This document shows, one piece after another, positions 40,899 through 49,837 of a stretch of DNA of 64,000 nucleotides. The notes under the pieces are model-generated. The model saw nothing but the letters and a program-made list of their open reading frames with translations. It was not told the DNA's origin and searched no databases. Every line of letters begins with the position of its first letter. The first letter of the stretch is position 1. The position numbers and the translations under genes were made by a program. The DNA is from Pseudonocardia benzenivorans CB1190 (GTDB taxonomy: Bacteria; Actinomycetota; Actinomycetes; Mycobacteriales; Pseudonocardiaceae), in the NCBI RefSeq assembly GCF_000196675.2, contig NC_015312.1, positions 3,410,001-3,474,000 of the forward strand. Direction: 5' to 3'.

Positions 40899-42991
40899 TG
40901 GCCGGGGACCGGTACACCATCGCTACCGACATGGGTGGGACGTTCACCGATCTGGTTCTGGAGGACCGGTGGACCGAGCGGGTCCACATCGTGAAGAGCC
41001 CCACGGTGGTCGACGACCCGATCCAGGGCATCCTCGCCGCCGTCGACCTCGCGGCGGCGGAGATCGGCATCGGCCGACGGGACCTGCTGGCCGGCACCGA
41101 CACGTTCGTGCACGGCACCACCCGCGCGCTGAACGCGATCCTGACCGGGACGACGGCCCGGACGGCGTTCCTGACCACGCGTGGGCACCCGGATGTCTTG
41201 TTGTTCCGTGAGGGTGGGCGGGTGGATCCGTTCGATTTCACCCGCCCGTACCCTGCTCCGCTGGTGCCGCGCGCGCTGACCTGGGAGGTCACCGAGCGGG
41301 TCGGGGCGGACGGCGCGGTGGTGACGGCGTTGGACGAGGCGGCGCTGGTCGCGCAGTTGCGGGAGATCGTGGCGGCCGGGGTGGAGGCGATCGCGGTCTG
41401 CCTGCTGTGGTCGGTGGCGAACCCCGCCCACGAGGTGCGGGTCGGCGAGCTGGTCGAGCAGCACGCGCCCGGTGTGCCGTACACGCTCTCGCACCGGCTC
41501 AACCCGATCGTGCGGGAGTACCGGCGGGCCTGCTCCACCGTGCTCGACGCGTCGCTCAAGCCGTTGATGACCGCTTATCTGGAGGACATGAAGCGCAGGC
41601 TGAGCGCGGAGGGGCTGGTCGGCCGGCTGCTCATCGTGACCTCCGGGGGTGGGGTGATGGACTCCGCGGCGGTGGCGGCGGCGCCGGTGCACGTGATCGG
41701 GTCCGGTCCGGCGATGGCGCCGATCGCCGGGCGCGACGTGGTGGACCGCACGACGGGGCATCAGACGGTGTTGGTCACCGACACCGGTGGCACCAGCTAC
41801 GACATCGGCGTGGTCCGTGACGGGGACGTGTCGTTCACCCGTGAGTCGTGGCTGGGTGCGCCGTATCTGAGTCACATGACCGGGTTGCCCTCGATCGACA
41901 TCAAGAGCGTCGGGGCGGGCGGGGGGAGTATCGCCGCGGTTGTGTCCGGGCTGCTCACCGTCGGCCCGCGTAGTGCGGGGGCGCGGCCGGGTCCGGTCTG
42001 CTACGGCCAGGGCGGCACGGAACCGACGGTCACCGACGCCGCCGTGGTGCTGGGCTACCTGGACCCGGGGTACTTCCTGGGCGGGCGGGTGACGCTGGAC
42101 ATCGCGGCGGCCGAGCGGGCGATCGCGGAGCGGATCGCGGCGCCGTTGGGGTTCACGACGGTGCAGGCCGCCGCGGCGGTCATGGAGTTGGCGACCGAGC
42201 ACATGGTGCGCGCGATCGAGGACACCACGGTGGCCCAGGGTATCGATCCGGCCGCGGCGGTGCTGGTCGCCGGGGGTGGGGCGGGCGGGTTCAACGCGGT
42301 CGCCATCGCGTCGCGGCTGCGCTGTGCTGCGGCGGTCATCCCGGACACCGGCAGCGTGCTCAGCGCGGCGGGGGCGGCGATCTCGGATCTCTCGTCGGAC
42401 TTCGCGGCGGCGTGTCCGGCGAGCACGCACGAGTTCGACCACGACCGGGTCGGGGCGGTGATCGACGGGCTGGTGCAGCGCGCGAGGGAGTTCGTCGCCT
42501 CGACCGGGGTGGCCGGCGAGCTCGCCGACGTGCGGTTGTTCGCCGACGCCCGCTATCCGCACCAGGTGTGGGAGGTGGAGGTGCCGTTGCCGACGTTGCG
42601 GATCGCCACCGCGGCGGACGTCGAGGCGCTCGCCGACGCCTTCCACAAGATGCACGAGAAGCTGTTCGCGATCAGCGACCCCACCTCGGTCGTGGAGGTC
42701 GTCGGCTGGCGGGTCCGGGCCTCGTGCCGCACCCGCAGCACCCCGCTGGGTCAGGTCGAGAGCGGTCCCGCGCGGTCGCGGGCACCCCGCAGCCGGCCGG
42801 TCCACTTCCCGGGGCACGGCCGGTTCGACGCCGTGGTCCGGGCGCATGACGACATCGCGGCGGGGGAGGTGGTCGCCGGTCCCGCGATCGTGGAGACGCC
42901 GGTGACGGTGGTCGTCGTCGACCCGGGCGCGACCGCGACCCGGGCCTCGACCGGAGCGCTGATCCTGCGGCGGAACGGAGCCGACCGATGA
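40898..42991 (+). CDS. hyuA: Hydantoinase/oxoprolinase A-subunit family protein
   Basis: A 697-residue ATPase-type subunit of the hydantoinase/5-oxoprolinase/acetone- and acetophenone-carboxylase superfamily. The N-terminal ATP-binding DMGGTFTDLVLEDRW, TFVHGTTRALNAIL, the long SHRLNPIVREYRRACSTVLDASLKPLM segment, the second phosphate site TDTGGTSYDIGVVRDGD, and GSVLSAAGAAISDLSSDF are all present. It is full-length for the HyuA group. It overlaps the hyuB-like gene by 4 bases. Family members either hydrolyse cyclic amides with ATP or carboxylate ketones; with a BVMO upstream the true substrate is open. The symbol denotes the family, not a proven hydantoinase. Confidence 0.9.
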   Translation: MAGDRYTIATDMGGTFTDLVLEDRWTERVHIVKSPTVVDDPIQGILAAVDLAAAEIGIGRRDLLAGTDTFVHGTTRALNAILTGTTARTAFLTTRGHPDVLLFREGGRVDPFDFTRPYPAPLVPRALTWEVTERVGADGAVVTALDEAALVAQLREIVAAGVEAIAVCLLWSVANPAHEVRVGELVEQHAPGVPYTLSHRLNPIVREYRRACSTVLDASLKPLMTAYLEDMKRRLSAEGLVGRLLIVTSGGGVMDSAAVAAAPVHVIGSGPAMAPIAGRDVVDRTTGHQTVLVTDTGGTSYDIGVVRDGDVSFTRESWLGAPYLSHMTGLPSIDIKSVGAGGGSIAAVVSGLLTVGPRSAGARPGPVCYGQGGTEPTVTDAAVVLGYLDPGYFLGGRVTLDIAAAERAIAERIAAPLGFTTVQAAAAVMELATEHMVRAIEDTTVAQGIDPAAAVLVAGGGAGGFNAVAIASRLRCAAAVIPDTGSVLSAAGAAISDLSSDFAAACPASTHEFDHDRVGAVIDGLVQRAREFVASTGVAGELADVRLFADARYPHQVWEVEVPLPTLRIATAADVEALADAFHKMHEKLFAISDPTSVVEVVGWRVRASCRTRSTPLGQVESGPARSRAPRSRPVHFPGHGRFDAVVRAHDDIAAGEVVAGPAIVETPVTVVVVDPGATATRASTGALILRRNGADR

Positions 42992-44811
42992 CCCAGGAGA
43001 ACCAGAAGACCCAGAAGACCCAGAAGACCCAGGGGGCCGAGGGGACCGGGGGGACCCTCGACGGGCTGCAGCTGGCGGTGCTGACCAGCCGGATGGAGCA
43101 GGTGGTGCGGGCGATGGCGAACACCCTCGCGCGGACTGCCCGGTCCGGCGTCATCAACACCGCCCGCGACTTCTCCTGCTGCGTGCTGACCGGGGACGCG
43201 CAGCTGCTCGCGACGGCGGAGTCGTTGCCGGTGCACGTCATGCGCGGCCCGGATCTCATGGCCGCCTACACCGCGCAGCAGCATCCGGACCTGCGCCGCG
43301 GGGATGCCTACCTGCACAACTCGCCCTATCACGGCAACTCCCACGCCGCGGATCACTGCATCCTCGTGCCGGTGGTCGACCCGGCGGGCCGGCACCGGTT
43401 CACGGTGCTGGTGAAGGCGCATCAGGCCGACTGCGGTAACGGGACGCCGACGACGTACTCGACCTCGGCCGTCGACGTTTACGAGGAGGGTGCGCTGATC
43501 TTTCCCGCGGTGCGGGTGCAGCGTGAGTTCACCGACGTCGACGACGTGATCCGGATGTGCCGGATGCGGATCCGGGTGCCGGACCAGTGGTGGGGTGACT
43601 ACCTGGCCATGGTCGGGGCGGCGCGGATCGGGGAGCGGGAGGTCGAGAAGCTCGCCGCCGACGTCGGCTGGGACGAGCTGGACCGCTACGCGCGGGAGTG
43701 GTTCGACTTCTCCGAGCAGCGGGTCGCCGAGGCCATCGCGGGGCTGCCGGGTGGGCGGCTCACCCTGGGCGGTGCGCACGATCCGTTCCCCGGGGTGCCC
43801 GACGGGGTCCCGGTCTCGGTGACCGTGGACGTCGACCCGGCCGCGGGCCGGGTGAGCGTGGACCTGCGGGACAACCCGGACTGTCAGCCGTGTGGGCTGA
43901 ACCTGACCGAGAGCACGTCGGCCAGCTCGGCGCTGGTCGGGGTGTTCAACTCGCTGCCGGTGTCGGTGCCGGCGAACGCGGGCAGCCTGCGGCGGGTCGA
44001 GGTGCTGTTGCGGGAGAACTGCGTCGTGGGTATCCCTCGGCACCCGGCCAGCTGCTCGGTGGCGACGACGAATGTCGCGGACCGGGTGACGAACCTGGTG
44101 CAGCGCGCGATCGCCGAGCTCGGGCCGGGGGTGGGGATGGCCGAGGCGGGGCTGGTGCAGCCGCCGGCGTGGGCGGTGATCTCCGGTGTCGACCCGCGCA
44201 CCGGCGGGACCCCGTTCGTGAACCAGATCCTGTTCCCCGGGGTGACCGGTGGGCCGGGGTCTCCGTGGGCGGACGGTTGGCTGACCTTCGGGCACGCGGG
44301 CAACGCCGGGATGATGCTGCGTGACAGTGTGGAGATCGACGAGATCCACCATCCGATCCGTGTCGCGCAGCAGCGCATCCTCCCCGACACCGAAGGGGCG
44401 GGCGCGTTCCGGGGCGCGCCGGGCGCGCTGGTCGAGTACGGGCCGACGACGGCCCCGTTGACCGTGAGCTACGGCAGCGACGGCGCGGTGCATCCGGCCG
44501 CGGGGGCCGCGGGTGGCACCGCGGGCGCGGTGGCTCGGCAGCTCCTGCGCCGGGCCGACGGAACGCTGCAGGAGCTACCGGTCAGCGGGCTGGTCGAGCT
44601 GGCGCCGGGGGAGACGGTGGTGTCGGAGAGCTGCGGGGGCGGCGGCTACGGCCCGCCTCGCACGCGGGACGCGGCGAGCGTGGCCCACGACGTGCGCGAG
44701 GGCTGGATCACCCCCGGGCGGGCCCGGGAGGTCTACGGGGTCGCCGTGCGCGACGGGCAGGTGGACGAGGCGGAGACCAGCAGGCTCCGTGAGGGTGTGA
44801 GCGAGGAGTGA
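42988..44811 (+). CDS. hyuB: Hydantoinase/oxoprolinase B-subunit family protein
   Basis: A 607-residue HyuB-type subunit, the partner of the preceding protein. The core shows ESLPVHVMRGPDLMAAY, GDAYLHNSPYHGNSHAADHCILVPV (the conserved D-x-x-x-x-N-D/S-P-Y region with metal-type His residues), VKAHQADCGNGTPTTYSTSAVDVYEEGALIFP, and C-terminal GGGGYGPPRTRDAASVAHDV. It differs from classical HyuB at the N-terminus, where QKTQKTQKTQ is encoded by a near-perfect 9-base repeat. The ATG overlaps the hyuA stop (ATGA). It probably forms an alpha/beta complex with HyuA that uses ATP on a carbonyl or cyclic amide substrate. Confidence 0.9.
   Translation: MTQENQKTQKTQKTQGAEGTGGTLDGLQLAVLTSRMEQVVRAMANTLARTARSGVINTARDFSCCVLTGDAQLLATAESLPVHVMRGPDLMAAYTAQQHPDLRRGDAYLHNSPYHGNSHAADHCILVPVVDPAGRHRFTVLVKAHQADCGNGTPTTYSTSAVDVYEEGALIFPAVRVQREFTDVDDVIRMCRMRIRVPDQWWGDYLAMVGAARIGEREVEKLAADVGWDELDRYAREWFDFSEQRVAEAIAGLPGGRLTLGGAHDPFPGVPDGVPVSVTVDVDPAAGRVSVDLRDNPDCQPCGLNLTESTSASSALVGVFNSLPVSVPANAGSLRRVEVLLRENCVVGIPRHPASCSVATTNVADRVTNLVQRAIAELGPGVGMAEAGLVQPPAWAVISGVDPRTGGTPFVNQILFPGVTGGPGSPWADGWLTFGHAGNAGMMLRDSVEIDEIHHPIRVAQQRILPDTEGAGAFRGAPGALVEYGPTTAPLTVSYGSDGAVHPAAGAAGGTAGAVARQLLRRADGTLQELPVSGLVELAPGETVVSESCGGGGYGPPRTRDAASVAHDVREGWITPGRAREVYGVAVRDGQVDEAETSRLREGVSEE
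43004..43033 (+). repeat. 9-bp in-frame tandem repeat at the start of the hyuB-like gene
   Basis: The unit CAGAAGACC occurs three times in direct succession from about 43004, encoding Lys-Thr-Gln repeats. Because the unit is a multiple of three, slippage would change length without breaking the frame. Confidence 0.7.
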
Positions 44812-44812
44812 G

Positions 44813-45733
44813 ATGAGCACGAGTGTGACCCCCGAGTCCATCCTGGCGGCACAAGGGCTGCCCACCAGCGACAACCACGAGCTGCCGACCTCGGCGCGGA
44901 CCTTCGCCGACGGCGGGCAGTTCCGGCTCGAGGTGTCCGGCGTCGAGCGGCTGTCCAACCTGGAGGTGCTGCTGACCGAGGCCAAGCGCCACGAGGTCTT
45001 CGTCCACCGGATCATCTGCTTCGGTGGTGGGGCGACCCTGCTCGACAAGGGTGAGTTGCGTGCGTTCGGGCAGCTCGCGGCGGAGAACGGCATCGAGGTC
45101 GTGGCGTGCCCCGGGCCGCGCGCGGGCTGGGACTCCGGCCGGCAGCTGACCAGCCGCGAGGGCATCACCACGGGCAAGAGGATCCGTGGCGTCGACAACA
45201 TCCGGTACCTGCTGCACGACGTCCTGCGGATCTTCGACGCCGGACTGCGCGGGCTGCTGGTGATCGACGAGGGCGTGCTGGACGTGCTCAACACGGCGCG
45301 TGCGCGCGGCGACATCCCGGAGGACGCCTTCTTCAAGGTGTCCGTCTACGCGGGGCACGCCAACCCGGCGTCGGTGCGGGTGCTGGAGCAGCTGGGCGCC
45401 GACAGCGTGAACCCGGTGGGCGACCTGAGCCGGCCCGTGCTCAGCGCGATCCGCTCGGTCGCCACGGTGCCGCTGGACATCTGGGCGATCACCTTCGACT
45501 CCTTCGGCGGCATGACCCGGCTGTGGGAGGCGGCCGACATCGCCCGGGTCGCGTCCCCGGTCTACTTCAAGATCGAACCCGGTGAGTCCGAGGAGGTCAT
45601 GTACAACGGCTACACCGACGCCGAGTTCCACGACCGGCTCGTCGTGCACAAGGTCCGGCAGGCCGCGATCCTGCGCGAGCTGGCCGCCACCGTGGACTCC
45701 GGTGTGCGGATCTCCCCGCCGCCCGCGGGCTGA
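44813..45733 (+). CDS. TIM-barrel protein, possibly peptidase U32-like
   Basis: A 306-residue protein I cannot assign firmly. Alternating strands and helices read as a (beta/alpha)8 barrel: VFVHRIICFGGGATLL, GIEVVACPGPRAGWDSGRQL, LRGLLVIDEGVLDVLN, FKVSVYAGHANPASVRVLEQLGADSVNPVGDLS, PLDIWAITFDSFGGMTRLWEAADIARVASPVYFKIEPGESE. The 'ASVRVLEQLGADSVN' and 'VYFKIEPGE' pieces recall U32 peptidase/collagenase-like or aldolase-type barrels. No metal-binding Cys set is seen. The ATG at 44813 has GCGAGGAG. It lies between HyuB and the dehydratase, both by overlap or near overlap, so it probably acts on the same pathway intermediate. Confidence 0.75.
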   Translation: MSTSVTPESILAAQGLPTSDNHELPTSARTFADGGQFRLEVSGVERLSNLEVLLTEAKRHEVFVHRIICFGGGATLLDKGELRAFGQLAAENGIEVVACPGPRAGWDSGRQLTSREGITTGKRIRGVDNIRYLLHDVLRIFDAGLRGLLVIDEGVLDVLNTARARGDIPEDAFFKVSVYAGHANPASVRVLEQLGADSVNPVGDLSRPVLSAIRSVATVPLDIWAITFDSFGGMTRLWEAADIARVASPVYFKIEPGESEEVMYNGYTDAEFHDRLVVHKVRQAAILRELAATVDSGVRISPPPAG

Positions 45734-47478
45734 TGGGCGAGCTGCGCAGTGCCCGCTGGTTCTCCGGTGAGCACGTGCCCGGGTTCGTGCACCGCACCGC
45801 GATGCGGGCGTCGGGGTTCGCGCGGGCGAGTTTCGACGGGCGCCCGGTGGTCGGGATCTGCAACTCCTGGTCGGAGCTGATCAGCTGCAACCTGCACCTG
45901 CGGGCGCTCGCGGACAGTGTGCGCCGCGGGGTCCTGCAGGCCGGCGGGGTGCCGGTGGAGTTCCCGACGATCTCGCTGGGCGAGCAGCTGATGAAGCCCA
46001 CGACGATGCTGTTCCGCAACCTGATGGCCATGGACGTCGAGGAGTCGCTGCGCGCCTACCCGTTCGACGCGGTGGTGATGCTCGGCGGGTGCGACAAGAC
46101 GATGCCCGCCCAGCTCATGGGCGCGGCCAGCGCGCAGGTCCCGACGATCGTGGTCCCGGGTGGGCCGGCCAACCCGGCGACCTTCCGCGGGCGCCGGATC
46201 GGGGTCGGCACCGACCTGTGGGGCTACGTCGACGACGTGCGCGCGGGCCGGATGTCGCAGGCCGAGTACGAGGCCCTGGAGGCCTCGGCGGGCCCGTCGG
46301 TGGGGCACTGCCCGGAGATGGGGACGGCCTCGACGGTCTCGGCGGTCGTCGAGGCCCTGGGCATGACCCTGCCCGGCGCGAGCGCGGTCCCGGCCACCGA
46401 CGCCCGGCGCAGCCACGTCGCCGAGGACTGCGGGCGCACCGCGGTGCGCCTGGCCGAGCAGGGTGTGCGCCCGTCGCAGATCCTCACCGCGGACGCCTTC
46501 CACAACGCGATCGCCGTGCTGGTCGCACTGGGCGGGTCGACGAACGTGATCCTGCACCTGCTCGCGCTGGCCGGGCGGGCCGAGGTCTCGCTGGGGCTGC
46601 AGGACTTCCACGACATCGCCGCGACCGTGCCGTTGATCGCGAACGTGCGCCCGGCGGGGGAGCACCTGGTCGAGCAGCTGTTCGAGATCGGTGGGCTGCC
46701 CGTCGTGCTCGGCGAGCTCGCGCCGCTGCTGCGCCTGGACGCGATGACGGTGAACGGGCAGACGCTGGGGCAGAACCTGGCCGACGCCCCGCCGGTCGAC
46801 GGCGAGGTGGTCCGCCCGCTGTGCGATCCGGTGCAGCCACCGGGCGGGCTGGCCGTGGTCCGGGGCAACCTGGCCCCCGGCGGGGCCGTCGTGAAGTGCA
46901 GCGCAGCCAGCCCGGAACTGCTGGTCCACGCCGGGCCGGCGCTGGTCTTCCACGACATGGACGACCTGCGCACGCGCATCGATGATCCCGACCTGCCGGT
47001 CACCGCCGACACCGTCCTCGTGCTGCGCAACGCCGGGCCGGTCGGGGGACCGGGGATGCCCGAGTGGGGTGCGCTGCCGATCCCGCAGAAGCTGCTGCGC
47101 GAGGGTGTCCGCGACATGGTCCGGGTCTCCGACGCCCGGATGAGTGGCACGGCCTACGGCACCACGGTGCTGCACGTGGCCCCGGAGGCGGCGGTCGGCG
47201 GCCCGCTCGCGCTGGTCGAGGACGGTGACGTGATCCGGCTCGACGCCCGCGCCGGTGTGCTGCACCTGGAGGTCGACGACGCCGAGCTCGACACCCGCCG
47301 CCGGCGCCGGGCCGGGGAACCGGCCCGGGTGGCCTACCGGCGCGGCTACGGCGCGCTCTACGCCGAACGGGTCACCCAGGCCGACACCGGCTGCGACTTC
47401 GACTTCCTGCAAGGACGATCCAGCGAACCCGCCGCCGAGCCCCACGGAATCTTCGACGGCTGGATCGGTGGCTGGTGA
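45733..47478 (+). CDS. IlvD/Edd-family dehydratase
   Basis: A 581-residue iron-sulfur dehydratase of the dihydroxyacid/phosphogluconate/sugar-acid dehydratase family. Cluster motifs are intact: GICNSWSE, VVMLGGCDKTMPAQLMGAA and VGHCPEMGTASTV; the Mg-site DARRSHVAEDCGRT and the C-terminal VRVSDARMSGTAYGTTVLHVAPEAAVGGPLA follow. Length and the C-terminal ALYAERVTQADTGCDFDFLQG tail match the sugar-acid (arabonate/xylonate-like) and related catabolic members rather than biosynthetic IlvD. The ATG shares a base with the previous stop. It closes the operon and suggests that a vicinal diol or hydroxy-acid is dehydrated to a 2-keto acid late in the pathway. Confidence 0.92.
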   Translation: MGELRSARWFSGEHVPGFVHRTAMRASGFARASFDGRPVVGICNSWSELISCNLHLRALADSVRRGVLQAGGVPVEFPTISLGEQLMKPTTMLFRNLMAMDVEESLRAYPFDAVVMLGGCDKTMPAQLMGAASAQVPTIVVPGGPANPATFRGRRIGVGTDLWGYVDDVRAGRMSQAEYEALEASAGPSVGHCPEMGTASTVSAVVEALGMTLPGASAVPATDARRSHVAEDCGRTAVRLAEQGVRPSQILTADAFHNAIAVLVALGGSTNVILHLLALAGRAEVSLGLQDFHDIAATVPLIANVRPAGEHLVEQLFEIGGLPVVLGELAPLLRLDAMTVNGQTLGQNLADAPPVDGEVVRPLCDPVQPPGGLAVVRGNLAPGGAVVKCSAASPELLVHAGPALVFHDMDDLRTRIDDPDLPVTADTVLVLRNAGPVGGPGMPEWGALPIPQKLLREGVRDMVRVSDARMSGTAYGTTVLHVAPEAAVGGPLALVEDGDVIRLDARAGVLHLEVDDAELDTRRRRRAGEPARVAYRRGYGALYAERVTQADTGCDFDFLQGRSSEPAAEPHGIFDGWIGGW

Positions 47479-47726
47479 GTGCACCCTCGACGCGGGTACG
47501 CGCCCCTGGGGGCCCTCAGCTGCTCGCTCCGACCGTCGGAACGATGACACAGGTCGGAACATTCGGCTGATAGTCGGCCGCGACGCCGAGCCGCCCCGTG
47601 AAGCCCGGGCAGGGGGTAGGACGAAGGCATGAGGAACCGCAGCGCCGAGGTCTCCGCTCGCCGACGCCGCGCGGTCCGGCCCGTGGCTCGCTCGTCGGAA
47701 TCGGCGCCACCGTCGTTGCTCATGAC

Positions 47727-48737
47727 ATGACGCGACACGGGCCCGCGCCGGACGCGTTCGCAGGGGTGATGGCAACAGGAATCCTCGCCGTCGCGGCGAA
47801 CAGCTGCGCCGCACGTCCGCTCGCGCTCGTCCTGTTCGGGATCGCGGCGGCCGCGTTCGTCGGGCTGCTCGGGTGGGTTGTGGTCGGAGCCGGCGGCGGT
47901 GTCCGCAGGATGCGCCAGGAGTCGCTGGCGCCGGACGTCGTGCTGCGGGCGTTCACCTTCGTGGCAGCGGCCACGGTGCTGGCCACAGCGGTGCAGGGGC
48001 TCTTCGGGGGTCCCTCATGGGCGGTGGACCTCCTCGGGGGAGCGGGATTCGCGGCCTGGCTGGTGCTGCTACCACTCGCCGTGCGCGATGTCCGCGCGCG
48101 ACGGCCGCGGGAGTTGCGCGACCAGGTGCACGGCGCGTGGCTGCTGGTCTCCGTCGCCACCGCGGGCCTGGCCACCGTCGTCGCCGACCTGTCCGTCCGC
48201 CTGCATGCCGCCGTACTGCTCGCCGCGGCCGCGGCACTGTGGCTACTCGCGATACTGCTCTACCTGCTGCTCGTCGCCCTGGTCGGGTGGAGGCTCACCT
48301 CCACACCCTTCGTGCCCGCGGAGGTCACCCCGGACAGCTGGGTGTTGATGGGCGCGCTCGCGATCAGCGCCCTGACCGGCGACCACGTGCAGCAGGCGCT
48401 CGCCGCGCTCCGGATCACCACGGGCGCGGAGGTGGCCCACGGGCTCACCGTGGTTGGTCAGGTGGCGGCGCTGGCGTGGATCGTGCCGCTGTTGGTCGCC
48501 CAGGTGTGGACGGCGGGGAAGCTGCCCGGCTTCCTGACCTACGACAGAACCTGGTGGGCGGCGGTGTTCCCGCTGGGCATGCTGTCGGCCGCCTCGTCCG
48601 CGACGGCTCGGAGCTGGCCGCTGGCGGCCCTGACCACGGTGGCGCTGGTGCTGTTCTGGGACGCGTTCGCCATCTGGGTCGCGGTGGCCACCGGGCTACT
48701 CCACCGCGGCGCCCGCCTCCTGCGACGGCCCGCCTGA
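47727..48737 (+). CDS. TDT/SLAC1-family membrane transporter
   Basis: A 336-residue polytopic membrane protein of the tellurite-resistance/dicarboxylate transporter and SLAC1 anion-channel family. It begins with PDAFAGVMATGILAVAAN, the family's first helix, contains about ten hydrophobic segments, PDSWVLMGALAISALTGDH in the middle and TWWAAVFPLGMLSAASS near the end. Family members move dicarboxylates or anions such as sulfite. I start at the ATG at 47727; the frame is open upstream but the family helix begins directly after this Met. A 33-codon frame (ATG at 47629) ends over this start (ATGA), which could couple translation. Confidence 0.8.
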   Translation: MTRHGPAPDAFAGVMATGILAVAANSCAARPLALVLFGIAAAAFVGLLGWVVVGAGGGVRRMRQESLAPDVVLRAFTFVAAATVLATAVQGLFGGPSWAVDLLGGAGFAAWLVLLPLAVRDVRARRPRELRDQVHGAWLLVSVATAGLATVVADLSVRLHAAVLLAAAAALWLLAILLYLLLVALVGWRLTSTPFVPAEVTPDSWVLMGALAISALTGDHVQQALAALRITTGAEVAHGLTVVGQVAALAWIVPLLVAQVWTAGKLPGFLTYDRTWWAAVFPLGMLSAASSATARSWPLAALTTVALVLFWDAFAIWVAVATGLLHRGARLLRRPA

Positions 48738-49021
48738 CGTCCGCATCGACGTCGGGCGCCGACGCCTCGACTGGTGGAGCAAGCGGGTAGCGCGCCGGCA
48801 CACTCCTACGCACTGCCGGTAGTCGCTCGTATTCGATCTGGTGCTATTCAGGCTGTTGGCCAGGTCGGCGGTGGGTAGCTACTAGGTGTACCCGGCCAGG
48901 AGATTGGTGACGATCTGATCGTCTCGACACACGGTCGGGACAGTTGAACAAGGGAGAGCCCCCGAGTGGGGTGTGGCTTGTCGTAACGCCCGCCTGACCG
49001 TCCACGTACGACACGTGCTCA
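48738..49021. other. Intergenic region before the transposase scrap
   Basis: No gene seen. The sequence is less GC-biased than its surroundings, fitting foreign or element-derived DNA, but I could not match an insertion-sequence end. Confidence 0.45.
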
Positions 49022-49270
49022 TTGAGCGCGTCCTACCGCGCCGACCAGATCGCCCGCCGCGCAGCGAAAGGCTCACGCGGCGGACGACCTCCCGGGTTCG
49101 ACCCGGTCGTTTACGCCGGCCGCAACGTCGTCGAGCGCTGCTTCAACCGCCTCAAACAGTTCCGCGACCTGGCCACCCGCTACGCCAAACGCGCCGCCTG
49201 CTTCCGAGCGGAGATCGTCATCGCCGCCGCGGTGTTGTGGCTGCGCACGGACTTACAGGACACGCCCTAG
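49022..49270 (+). pseudogene. IS5-type transposase, C-terminal remnant
   Basis: Eighty-two residues matching the end of IS5/IS427-group transposases: YRADQIARRAAKGSRGGRPPGFDPVVYAGRNVVERCFNRLKQFRDLATRYAKRAACFRAEI. The conserved RGGRPP...Y-x-GRNVVERCFNRLK block carries the third acidic residue of the DDE triad; the first two acids lie in the missing part. No intact ATG-led gene or terminal repeat was found, so this is a dead fragment marking an old insertion just upstream of the nitrile hydratase cluster. Confidence 0.8.
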
Positions 49271-49837
49271 CCGCCGACGATCTCGTCCTCACCCCGAGGT
49301 CACCACTGGCTCGTCACCGAGACCGCCGCAGGCGGAAACGAGGTTGTGCCGCGCCGTCCGGCAGCTGAGGACGAGCTGCCGTGAGCGCCCGCGGGTCTCG
49401 ATCCGGTAGCGGCCCAGCACGATCGGCTCGCCGTCGATCCGCTGGTGGCCGGGGCCCGGCGGTCAGCTTGCCTCTGACCTGCCGGCCCTGCTGGTCCGGG
49501 ACCTCGACGGCAACCCGATCAACCTCGTCACACCGATCACCGAGGCGGCTCGCACCATGTTCGACGTGGCTCGGCCCCGCTTCCGGTCGAGCCACGAGGA
49601 CGCACGACCCGGGACCGTCGGATCCGGGCGACCCTCGGCAGGGCGGTCGCCGTGTGGGTGACCCGCCCTCGCGCGGAGGAGCGGCGCGGCAGTTGGCCGT
49701 CGGGCCTGCTCCGCCGCGTCCGCTCGGCCTCGCCATCACCCGCGACCGTCTCCGTCAATATTAGCTGACATGTTCAGGTGTTGGGAGGAACGCCGTCGTC
49801 TATCGTGTCAACCGTGCGTGACAGATCGGGAGGCGTC
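49271..49837. other. Decayed sequence between IS remnant and nitrile hydratase cluster
   Basis: One forward stretch (about 49460-49600) reads ASDLPALLVRDLDGNPINLVTPITEAARTMFDVARPRFR with G/C-ending codons, so it is probably a piece of a former gene, but it has no start, no family match I can name, and frame breaks on both sides. The rest has no coding signal. A GTCA-N8-TGAC dyad lies at about 49756-49771, just before the ArsR gene. Confidence 0.4.

Noticed and set aside
47629..47730. 33-codon leader frame before the TDT/SLAC1 gene
   Set aside because: Its stop overlaps the transporter start, which is suggestive, but codon bias is weak and there is no good ribosome site; not listed as a gene.
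45610..47814. 734-codon minus-strand frame over the dehydratase gene
   Set aside because: Antisense to an intact IlvD/Edd gene with all cluster cysteines; no ribosome site.
48840..49020. Group II intron or IS end upstream of the transposase scrap
   Set aside because: Some intron-like wording was noticed but no reverse transcriptase frame, domain V hairpin or terminal repeat could be confirmed.
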